DNA of 64,000 nucleotides from Haematococcus lacustris (taxonomy: Eukaryota > Chlorophyta > Chlorophyceae > Chlamydomonadales > Haematococcaceae), in assembly GCA_030144725.1 (NCBI GenBank), contig JASKMD010000152.1:61001-125000 (forward strand), written 5' to 3'. The notes beneath the pieces were generated by a model. The model did no database searches and was not told where the DNA came from. It was given only the letters and a program-made list of their open reading frames with translations. How positions within the stretch are numbered: position 1 is the stretch's first letter; the number at the start of each line of letters is the position of its first letter. The position numbers and the translations under genes were made by a program. Below, one piece after another: positions 35,701-44,385 of this stretch.

Positions 35701-36177
35701 GGTGGCCAGGGTGCAGGGGCTGGGCAGGGGGTAGCGACAGCTCAGCTGCTGTACTGGGGCTGTATCACACGGGCACAGCTTTCTCTTCCACCCTGCTTCC
35801 TCGCCTGATGCAAGCCACTGCAACAACGGCATCACCGCCTGCCTCCTTTTGCTCCTGTGCCTGCCCCCTCCCCCTTCTCCTCCTGTCCACTGCTCTGGCA
35901 GAGCCACACCGGCGTGTGACATGCCCACCACCCACCCAACCACCCACCCAACCACCCACCCACCCCCTGCTCTGCCCCACAGGACTGCACAGTCAGAGTG
36001 TGGGACACAGCTGCTGGCCGCCAGCTGGCCTTCTTCATGGGAGACGCCGCCCTCACCTCCCTCTGCTTTGCGGGCTTCCCCTACGCCGACATCATCGTGG
36101 CGGGCGATGCTGGGGGCTGCCTGCACTTCCTGGACTGCCCTCCTGAGCTTCAACCCCTCAACTGCCAGAACTACTAA
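23776..36177 (+). CDS. N-acylated STAND/NLR-like WD40 protein without P-loop (25 exons)
   Basis: Predicted 1228 residues. Exons: 23776-23910, 23997-24151, 24218-24255, 24354-24629, 24786-24833, 25188-25309, 25828-25953, 26394-26504, 26810-26937, 27327-27450, 27828-28101, 28444-28544, 28990-29049, 29460-29638, 30233-30360, 30823-30958, 31707-31828, 32340-32455, 32695-32802, 33266-33595, 33998-34178, 34401-34621, 35079-35234, 35581-35697, 35983-36177. All introns are GT-AG and all phases join. It starts MGCASSK, a dual N-myristoylation (Gly2) and palmitoylation (Cys3) signal, so membrane attachment is likely. After about 220 low-complexity residues come a winged-helix segment (MPVPLTMLATLWRQ ... 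DGSAWCLV) and a helical domain (LLPGYHAALLDGYTC ... HHLVHANRLELLHGLL), as in NB-ARC/APAF1-like proteins. About 15 WD40 units follow (RVWD, RVWN), enough for two propellers. No GxxxxGK[ST] was found. A sensor or scaffold role is inference. Confidence 0.85.
26653..26690. repeat. Shared intronic element, copy 1
   Basis: TTGCCATATTCTGTATTTAC and the following TATACCGACCGCACCCT lie in intron 8 of the WD40 gene. A near copy (TTGCCATATTCTGTAATTAC...TATACTGACCGTACCCT) is at 27149-27184 in intron 9. Confidence 0.75.
27149..27184. repeat. Shared intronic element, copy 2
   Basis: Near-identical to 26653-26690 in the preceding intron. It is flanked by CAACCACTGCCAAGGCTTG at about 27134 and again at 27203. 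Confidence 0.75.
28561..28650. repeat. GGCGGCTGCC-TCATGCCATG intronic repeat (also 31621-31672)
   Basis: A stretch with CTGGCAAGGGCGGCTG occurs three times within intron 12 of the WD40 gene. The adjacent TCATGCCATGCCTTGC-ATCCG block recurs in intron 16 at about 31640-31672, again after GGCGGCTGCC. This is a short dispersed intron sequence. Confidence 0.6.
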
Positions 36178-37819
36178 CAGCTGGGCCCAACCAACAGTGC
36201 CCTCCCTGACCTCCACCCCTGCCTCCACCCCTCCTCCCGCATCCTTGCACTCCCACTCCTACCCCTCCTTGCATCTTTGCCCCATCAACAGTCTGAATCA
36301 AGGAACGCAGCCTCCATTCTCATCCCTAGCTCACCTGAAGCCACCACGTTCACGCTGACTGTGACTCTTACTGTCCACGACATCCACTGCTCCAGCCCCC
36401 GCTTGCCTGCTGCCTGACCGGCTAACCAGCCAGTGGCGGGCCTGGCTGCTGCAGCGCTTGTGACCAAAGCTGCTTTGCATTGTCTACGACCAGAACAGAG
36501 CTGTTCAGCAGATGCTGCTGTCTGGCTGTGCAGGGCCACCCACAGCGTTCCATCTGCTAGCCAGTCAACCCATGCTTTGCTTAGTTTTAGGATTTGGGTC
36601 ATCTTAGAAAGCTGGTGCTCCATGCATGTACATCCAGCATGCGCATGTGGGGGCTTAGATTTGAGGAATGAGGCTGGAGGGCTAAGCTGGCCCTGGGAGC
36701 GCTGTCAACCGTGTCAGCTGCAGCCAGTGGGTGAGGGTCACTGTCATGAGCCAGCATCGCTGCATGCTTGGGGCTGCATGAGCGCCCGGCGGCGTGAGCA
36801 TGAACATTGGCATGTGCGCAAATGCATTTTTTGCACTGTGGCATGCGATGCATAGCGTGGGATTAGTTAGGACCCCTGCTCAGCAAGGAAATAGCAAGCT
36901 AAACCAGCCCAGCCACACAGAGGGGGACAGGCCTGATGCAGTTCCACCAGGTGCCCTCCCCCAGCCCCACCTGCAGCCAGCTTCTTTACAGCCAGGCTGT
37001 TCAGTCAGTTGATCAGTGCCCCCACCCAGCACCCTCTTGTTTGCTAGGCCTGTACCAAGGCTGGCCAGAGCCATCAGCGCCCTTTTCGCAGCCAACCAGG
37101 TGGCTGGACTAGGACTGCATCGCCTTTCACACCAACCCGCTGACAGACGACCTGCTGCCAGCCAAGTTACGCACCCTTCTCAGCCCCTTGTCAGCAGTGA
37201 GTGCATAGGAGTGGCGCTTTAAGCGACACTGCTGGCTTGGGCAGCCTTCACGCTCCTTTGAGGACAGGCATAGTTGGGCTTAGGCTGCGCCCCTGGGGAC
37301 GAGGGGGTTGCAAGGCAGCTGCAAGACCGTCCACCTATGCTCTACAGCCTGCAGCACAGCAGGCCCAATGTAACGCAAGCTGTGTCTGCGTACATTCAAT
37401 GCACGCTCACCATGCAAGCTTTAGCTATTAGCCCCTTTTGCTACGGATCATGCAACCCCTCATGTTGTTGTTGCACACACAAGAGTGGGAGAATCACGCA
37501 CAAACGGAATGTTGGTGTGGATGGGTTCATGGTCAGCCACACCATCAGAAGCCTGATTGACGAGATGGCATTACAACATTTGGTCATTGGTGGACCGGTG
37601 TTACTTTGCACGAATTTTTGCCCTACATCCAGTTTTTGCTTTCAATACGAACGATCGCAGGTTTGTTGAAGATACACTGCTGGAAAGTGGGCAACAGACT
37701 GCAGAGCAACCATAGGGTCAACCATACGCTTCCGGAGAAAGGATCACTCCATGGATCTACGGAAGAAATCAAATTGCTTACAATTAGTGCATGCAGGTCA
37801 TGCCAAATCTAGGCTACAG
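36178..37819. other. 3' flank of the WD40 gene, no further gene seen
   Basis: This holds the 3' UTR of the WD40 gene and unassigned sequence. A TGTAA at 37369-37373 is a possible but distant poly(A) signal. No conserved frame, tandem repeat or transposon end was found before the inverted repeat at 37820. Confidence 0.4.
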
Positions 37820-38109
37820 TCAGGTGTCCCCAACATTCAAAAAATGGCTGGAAATGATAGGAAACCGACCCCTGGTAATCAAAACGACGCCGCGTCTCAG
37901 CCACGTGGTTTCTATTTAGGTTTCGCACATCCCTTGATAGAGGACTCTGTCAGCTATGCGGTGCAGCTTGTAACATTAAATACTGTGCACTGTGCTGAGT
38001 GCTATGGCGGCTCGAATCTTGACATTCAAATTCATGCCAGTTTTGCTCATGCGAGCCTCGCCGCGACCGACCGCCGCGACCGACGTGGCCCAGTAGCCTC
38101 TGCAAACAG

Positions 38110-38538
38110 TCAGGGACAGTCGCCGCAGTCAAAACAATGCACATGGCACGCAAAACCGATGTAACGACGCCCCTCCACCCATGCTCGGAAGTATACAACG
38201 CTGGTGCATTGCTTGACCGCTTCGTGAGTAGTACCTACTACCTGGCCACTCTGTAAGGCCACACAAGGTGTGTAGGCCATTGCTACGTTACCTTGCTCGA
38301 CTTGTTGGGTCCGGTCCCTCCCGCCCTCAAGGTCGTGCACTTTGGCAGCAAGGACCTCCTCAATAGCATGTAGCAACTGAGCCTCGGTCATCAGCAGCTC
38401 ATTCTCTGCCTGCACCTCCTGGGCAATGTCGTTAGCCCTCCTTGCTGTAGCTTTTAGGCCATTAGGACTGTGCAGGTGAGCAGCCCTTGGTGACTTTACA
38501 AGTGCTGCAAGATGAGCACGCTGCCGGCTGGGACTCAT
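38110..38538 (-). CDS. Transposon-encoded coiled-coil protein, copy A
   Basis: The frame starts MSPSRQRAHLAALVKSPRAA and is followed by a helical stretch rich in Glu, Ala and Leu (AENELLMTEAQLLHAIEEVL). It aligns with the start of the copy B protein (RQRAHLKAL.NSPKA, then RAENEVLMIEAQL). After about residue 75 the two diverge and this copy runs through non-homologous sequence to its stop, so it is probably shortened. Its relation to mobility is unknown. Confidence 0.45.
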   Translation of the reverse strand: MSPSRQRAHLAALVKSPRAAHLHSPNGLKATARRANDIAQEVQAENELLMTEAQLLHAIEEVLAAKVHDLEGGRDRTQQVEQGNVAMAYTPCVALQSGQVVGTTHEAVKQCTSVVYFRAWVEGRRYIGFACHVHCFDCGDCP

Positions 38539-38579
38539 GGGTTTGCGTCTTGCAATGACTTGCTAGGGCCAGGGGGCGA

Positions 38580-38830
38580 CATTGATAGGGGCTGGGAGGG
38601 GGTGGGAAGGGGTGGGCATGGGTGGGAGGGGGTGGGAGGGGGTGGCGGGGGTGGGAGGGGCTGGGAAGGGGTGGGAAGGGGTGGGAGGGGGTGGGAAGGG
38701 TTGGCGGGGCAGTGAGGGGGCAGTGCGGGGGCGGGAGGGGGTGGGAGGCTTCTGCGGGGCCTGGGAGGTGGTGGGGGTGGTGGGGCTGCAAGGGGGTGGT
38801 GGGGCTGCAAGGGGGTGCGAGGTCCAGGCG
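38580..38830. repeat. G-rich GGGTGGGAGGGGG tract in copy A
   Basis: About 250 bp of imperfect 10-20 bp G-rich units, matching in position and type the tract at 40285-40510 in copy B. Both lie just upstream of the coiled-coil frame and have strong G-quadruplex potential on the + strand. Confidence 0.8.
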
Positions 38831-39744
38831 GTCGGAGTAGGCTAGTCAATTCTGCAAGGCAGAGTCGGGTCACGCCAAAGGGTGAGGAGGCGGGCCTGGT
38901 TGATGGATTGCCGTGCTTTCTATTCCAGCAGCTGTGTCGTAGAGTTACGAACAGAGTAATGACTCGAAATTCTAATAACTCAGAGTGGTCAGCTCACAAC
39001 ATGCCGATTTGTGCAAGGGGGTCCCTTTTTCTGTGTGGCTGGCTAGAGAAACCTATATCCATTCGCACCTCGCTGCAATGTCGAGTCATTACTAGCCCCA
39101 CGATGGCCCTCCAACACCGCCTGCACCAACAAAAGGCTCGCGGAGCGAGCCTGGCGGGCTGTGCTGTGATTGTACTTCCGGCTGGATGCCAGGCGGAGTT
39201 CGCTCATTGGTGCCATTACTCACCACTAGAACAATCGGTTGTGAGCAGCTGAGGTGTGTCCGTGCTCGCTTGCGCCGGCACGGACTCTGATGCAAGGATT
39301 AACGCGCCGCTTGCCAGTAAATGCGGAGTTATTCGCAGGTGCCAATGCAACAAACGCTACCGAAATCGGTGCACTTCGTAGCGAGTACTTGCATGAAGAT
39401 TACCAACCCCATGTTGGGGACTCCTGAGCTACAGCCCTCAGGGTCAGGCGACCCCAACTAGCAAAAAATGACAGGAAATGATAGGAAACCGACCCCTGGT
39501 AATCAAAACGACGCCGCGTCTCAGCCACGTGGTTTCTATTTATGTTTCGCACATCCCTGGATAGAGGACTCTGTCAGCTATGCGGTGCAGCTTGTAACAT
39601 TAAATAATGTGACGTGTGCTGAGTGCTACATATGGCGGCTCAAATCTTGACATTCAAATTCATGCCAGTTTTGCTCATGCGGGCCTCGCCGCGACCGACG
39701 TGGCCAAGGTAGCCTCTGCAAACAGTCAGGGACAGTCGCCGCAG

Positions 39745-40270
39745 TCAAAACAATGCACATGGCACGCCAAACCGATGTAACGACGCCCCTCCACCCATGC
39801 TCCAGCTGCAGTTGCTATCAGCCCACCGCCGCGGGACCTCAGTAGAAACACCTGTTTGCTTCAAGATCTGTAGTTGGTGCCTCTGCTTGCGGGTTAATTG
39901 GGGGCGGCGCTGATACTTGCTCAGCTGGGCCTCGAGGCGATGCTGAGCATGCTTGGCAGTAGTCATAGCCAGTTCCTGTTGCTTGACCACAGCCTCAAGA
40001 GACTCGTTGTCCAACCGCTGCTGGCTGTGTGATGCTTGCAGGTGCTTGTGCTTCTCCTCAAGGTCGAGCAAGGCAGCCTCCAAGACCTCCTCACAAGCCT
40101 GTTGTAACTGGGCCTCGATCATCAACACCTCATTCTCGGCCCGCACCTGCTGGGCAATAGCCTCAGCCCTCCTTGCAATGGCTTTCAGGCCGCTAGGGCA
40201 GTGCAGATAGCCAGCCTTTGGTGAGTTACGCAAGGCTTTAAGGTGAGCACGTTGCCGGCCATGGGCCATT
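39745..40270 (-). CDS. Transposon-encoded coiled-coil protein, copy B
   Basis: The most credible start is the ATG near 40270 (MAHGRQRAHLKALRNSP); the upstream Pro-rich extension is translation of the G-rich tract. The protein then has about 130 residues of heptad-like helix (RRAEAIAQQVRAENEVLMIE, LEAALLDLEEKHKHLQ, AVVKQQELAMTTAKHAQHRL) and a basic tail (RRPQLTRKQRHQLQILKQ). No enzymatic motif is visible. It may be an accessory transposon protein or DNA-binding factor. Confidence 0.5.
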
Positions 40271-40284
40271 GGTCTTGCTAGGAT

Positions 40285-40510
40285 GTGGAAGGGGTGGGAG
40301 GGTGGGGCTGGGGGTGGAGGAGGTGGGTTAGGGTGGGAGGGCGGGGCTGGGGTTGGGAGGGGGTGGGAGTGAGTGGGAGGGCGGGGCTGGGAGGGGGGGT
40401 GGGAGTGCAGGGCTGGGGGTGGGAGGAGGTGGGTGAGGGTGGGCGGGCGGGGCTGGGGCTGGGAGGGGGTGGGAGGGAGGATGGGAGGGCGGGGCTGGGG
40501 GTGTAAGAGG
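40285..40510. repeat. G-rich GGGTGGGAGGGCGGGGCTGGG tract in copy B
   Basis: The counterpart of 38580-38830, with slightly longer units that include GGCGGGGCTGGG. Confidence 0.8.
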
Positions 40511-41397
40511 GTATGAGGAGGTTGGAAGACTATGGAAGGCCAGGGAGGGTTTGGGGGAGCAAGGAGTTGCGAGGGGATGCGAGGGGTGCTAGGGAGCAGG
40601 GTCCAGGCCATCGGAGTCGTCTAGTCATTACTGCAAGGCAAAGTTATGTCGCGCCAAAGTCATTTGCAACAGGCCTACTTAATGAAATGACGTGCTTTCT
40701 TCTCCAACAGCTGTGTCGTTGAGTAAGGAACAGAGTAATAGAGCCAGAATCTAGATATTCAGTGTGGTCAGCTCACAACATGCCAGTTTGTGCAAGGGGG
40801 TCCCTTTTTCTGTGTGACTGGCTAGAGAGAAACGTACATTCTACGCGTATCTTGCAATGTCGCTCTATTTCTTGCCCAACGATGGTCTTCCGACGCCGCC
40901 TGCACTAATGAAAGGCTCGTGAAGCAAGCCTAGCGGGCTGAAATGAGATTGTACTTCTGGCTCGATAGCAGGCGCAGTTCCATCACTGATGCCGCTACAT
41001 ACCACTAGAACAATCGATGGTGAGCAGCTGAGGTGTATCCGCGCTCGCTTGCGCCGGCATGGCCTCACTCGCAAGAGGTAACGCGCCGCTTGCCAGTAGA
41101 TGCGCAATAATTCGCAGGTGCCAATGTGACCAACGCTATCAGAAACGGTGCAGTATTGAAAGAGTATTTGCATGAAGATTACCAACCCCATGTTGGGACA
41201 TCCTGAGTCAGGGTCAGGCAATGGTGTAGGTGATAGGCGACCATATGCCATGTGCCACGTACATGGGAGCATATCTTTACACAGCCCCATAGCGCCATTT
41301 GAATGGTCCCGCTATTAGTCCCTAGTGGTCCCTAGTGGTACGACTCAAACGGAGGCCCTAGTGAGGGACAGGGGGGATGTCAACGTAGACCTCGTCT

Positions 41398-41916
41398 GTG
41401 AAGGTAAACAGGTGCCGCCCCCCCCCCCCTCCACCTGCCCCAGCCCAGGGCCCCCCTGCCCCTGCCCAGGGACCCCCTCCCCCTGCCCCTGTCCAGGCCC
41501 CCCCCCCAGCCCCAGCCCAGGACCCCCCTGCCCCTGCCCCAGCCCAGGCCCCACCTCCCCCTCCCCCAGCCCAGGCCCCACCACCCGCCCAGGCCCCACC
41601 ACCCGCTCCCCCAGCCCAGGCCCAGCCCCTCCCTGCAGCACCTGGCCCAGCCCCACCACCCCAGGCCCCCCCATGGGGCAGGTGGCTGGACCGGGACACC
41701 AACGGGTGCCTGAACTTGCAGCGCATTGGGGAGAGCAGGCAGCGCCCCATAGAGCTGTGCCAATGGGATGACCTAGAGGCTCTACCTCCCATTGGCAAGG
41801 AGTACCAGCAAGGCTACAAGCTGGTCAATGACCGGCTGCCAAAAGGCAGGCAGTGGTTGCACCGGGCTGCTGAGTACCGGCGGGGCATTGATGGTCGGGC
41901 CCGCAACAATGCATGA
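41398..41916 (+). pseudogene. Pro-rich linker plus TnpB/Fanzor-like RuvC-III tail
   Basis: The frame starts inside a Pro/Ala/Gln tract (41410-41670, imperfect CCAGCCCAGG units). It then gives a conserved-looking tail: RWLDRDTNGCLNLQRIGES, ELCQWDDLEALPPIGKEYQQ, YKLVNDRLPKG, and RRGIDGRARNNA before the stop. D-R-D-x-N-x-x-x-N resembles the last RuvC motif of IS605 TnpB and eukaryotic Fanzor proteins. I recall many similar tails in predicted Haematococcus proteins. Neither the upstream catalytic Asp/Glu motifs nor a CxxC zinc ribbon is visible here, so this is a fragment or last exon. The Fanzor link is inference. Confidence 0.45.
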
Positions 41917-43358
41917 GGCCCTAGTAGTTTCACACAGGCTGTTAGCCTTTCAAGCATTAAGCTGTTAGTTTTGATGAGGAGCCCAGTGGTCTGTCCCGGG
42001 AAAGTGCCATCTACGTGGGGTTTGCAGTCATCAAGGGTGCGACCGAGGATGCTACAACTTGATTGTAGTAGCTGAGTGAGATTACCCACAGGCCGACATG
42101 TTGTTCCTTGTTGAATGAGTTTTGTTGGCCTGTGGAGGGTGTGAAGCCATCAATCCCGCAATGGTTACCGCCATAGACTGAAGCTCACGCAAGGCTAACC
42201 TGACATGAGGTTTCGCTACTGATGTCGACACTGGTGGCCCTTTCCTTTTGACACACACCATGTCGTCGCATTCCGTTGACGCACATGCACGGTAGCAGCG
42301 TGACCAAACTGACACTCGAGCCGGGACGCAAGCACATCCTACGCTGTTCCTAGCTCCTTAGCTGATGGAAGACAGCTGCTGTTTCAATATGAATCTTTCA
42401 GCTTGAGACATGTGCGACAGCTTCGCGCATTTGGCGGCCAGTGTAGGAGCACTAGTGGGGCTTGTTAGCCTAGTTAAAGTCAAGCACTCGAGGGCGCGAG
42501 CTGCTGCCCGCGGAAAACATGTCACTGACTCTGAAGCGGGCTCCGGATGCCCCCACGGCGTGCTTCCAGCTGCCAAGTCCCATATCCAGAAGCCTTGCCG
42601 CATCATCTGTCTCAGATGCGGGACGACTGAGAAGCTCCTTCGCGTGCAGCAACTCCCTTGTGGAAGCATAACAAGCCATGCCCTGAGTTGGCATAGTCAT
42701 GGTATGCAGCTCCCTGCTGTTTGCTCCTGGGCTTTAACGTGTGTATCATCTTACCTCCATCTTACTTGTATCTTTTCAAACCATGGCCAGGATGCACTCT
42801 AAGTTCCCCACCTTCCGTTGCAATTACTGAGCTTTTCCTAGCCAGCACATGGCATGGCAAGCTGACACTCAGCTCTCTTGGGTAAGAGGTTCGCACTGCA
42901 GTGGAAAGTAATAACAATCTACACACATGCAATGTAAGGACATGACGCGTACATGAGCGCAGGGCCCCTGCCCTGGTCCTTGCAGCATCAGCTCAGCAGC
43001 ATAAAGTGACACTCAGCAAGTGGACAGGCACAGCTGAGCAGCAGTGGATTGTGCAAGATGGTCACATGGTTAACGTGCGTTGGAAGAACATGGTGCGTCA
43101 AAAACATATCGGGAAATCCAAGTAGCCTGCCTGGAGCTGTGCTGGTGGCCTGGGACCTCTGTGCTCTCCATCAGCTTCTAGCAGCACATGCCCCTCACTA
43201 GGGGTTGTGTCCTATCTGTCTTGAACATCTCCAACACACATGGCAAGGGTGCCTACCACCTACACTATTGCCTGACACTTGTGACAGGGCTATAGCCTAG
43301 AGTTGGCATGACAAACATGCACTGATGTAAGCTGGTAACAGGTCAAGGTGAACACTCA
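41917..43358. other. Unassigned stretch
   Basis: Short frames occur on the minus strand (42315-42082 and 42669-42358). The second starts with an Arg/Ser-rich, targeting-like MLPQGSCCTRRSFSVVPHLR, but no domain or splice chain supports either. Nothing recognisable lies at 42800-43350. Confidence 0.35.
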
Positions 43359-44125
43359 CTAATGTGCCACAGCATGCTGGGACTTGGGCGGGCGGTCTTG
43401 CAGCCGTTTGCAACCCAGCTGAGGGTACTCCTTGCCCCTGGCAGGCAACTTAGGTAGGTCAGACCATGAGCACAGCTCCAGCGGCAGCCACCTGCTCTCC
43501 CCATTACCCTGCACACCCACTACCTGGCTGTAGACCAGCTTTGGCTTTAGCAGCCTTGCCCTTAGATTGGCCTTTGCCCTTGGGGGGCTGGGTTGGCTCG
43601 TCTGCTTGCTTAGCCTTGGTGCACCTGGCTGGTGAGGGAGCACTGGGCTTAGGCCCTGAGGCTGCTGGCTGTGTGGCTTCCTTGAGTCTGGCATGGGGGC
43701 GACTGGGGGCACCACATCAAGCCCCACACTGGCTGGTCACGCTGCTGGCTCCATGCTGGGCGCAGCAGCCGGTAGTGCACCTGCCCTGCTGGGCGCCATA
43801 ATGGGGGTGGGTGATGAATGTTGGAGGATCCTAGACAACTGAGGAAGGGGTGGGCAGGTGAGGGTCTGGGGGTCACCCTTCCGCCTGCTACGCTTGGACT
43901 GTCCTGGGGCATGGGGTGCTGCTGTCACTGCTCCAGCCACCAGCACACATGCACCGCATGGTGCATGCGGCAGGGCAGGCTCAGGGTGGCCTGCAAGGAA
44001 GCCAGTGCCTCCATGCCCAGCATGCGGTGGTGCTTGGCTGCCTCAGCCTTAGGATGATCCACATGATCCTTGTCCGGCTTGAGGTCCTGCTCCCAGTTGC
44101 CGGCGTTGAGGCCATACCCACACAC
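43359..44125 (-). pseudogene. Decayed second copy of the TnpB/Fanzor-like tail
   Basis: On the minus strand the final segment reads NGESRWLPLELCSWSDLPKL, then PARGKEYPQLGCKRLQDRPPK. This aligns with IGES..PIELCQWDDL..LPPIGKEYQQGYK..NDRLPK of the copy at 41.8 kb. Upstream, in another frame, is a Lys/Pro linker (ADEPTQPPKGKGQSKGKAAK). Between them the DRDxN segment is missing and the frames do not join, so the copy is frameshifted and lacks the motif. A helical frame at 44125-43925 (NWEQDLKPDKDHVDHPKAEA) may be an earlier piece. Confidence 0.45.
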
Positions 44126-44385
44126 CAGCTAGGTGACCAGCTCTGCCTCTAGGACGCTCTAGCCTAGCCAAGGCCAGGCTGCCACGGCGAACAGCTTGAC
44201 ACACTGCTCTGCATGTGCAGGCAAGGCCATGCAGGTTGGGTCAGGTCAGGGTCAGGTGCAAGCAGGCTGTCAGGGTCAGGGTCATCTGGGTCGTAGAAGT
44301 GTAGCTCCATGTTGACCGCAAGCTGCATTTCCATGGCCACTGTGGCTGCCACATGCCAGCCAGCCTGCTCTCATGGTCCATGCAG

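Larger units (their letters stand above)
37820..39427 (-). mobile_element. TIR transposon copy A (1608 bp)
   Basis: The left end is TCAGGTGTCCCCAACAT. The right end, read inward on the other strand, is TCAGGAGTCCCCAACAT: 17-bp inverted repeats with one mismatch. GCTACAG flanks both sides (37813-37819 and 39428-39434), a 7-bp target duplication. It shares long blocks with copy B: the left arm (GGAAACCGACCCCTGGTAAT), a coiled-coil frame, a G-rich GGGTGGGAGGGGG tract, and the right arm (TTGCATGAAGATTACCAACC). The superfamily is not assigned; no transposase core was found, so it is probably non-autonomous. Confidence 0.85.
39444..41206 (-). mobile_element. TIR transposon copy B (1763 bp)
   Basis: The left end TCAGGCGACCCCAACTA (39444) and the right end ...CATGTTGGGACATCCTGA (41206) are diverged versions of the copy A termini. 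Flanks are CTCAGGG (39437-39443) and GTCAGGG (41207-41213), a 7-bp target duplication with one mismatch. It lies only 16 bp to the right of copy A, in the same orientation. It carries the longer version of the coiled-coil gene. Confidence 0.78.

Noticed and set aside
42082..42669. Two minus-strand frames as genes
   Set aside because: No domain, no splice partners, and equally long frames on the + strand; left as unassigned.
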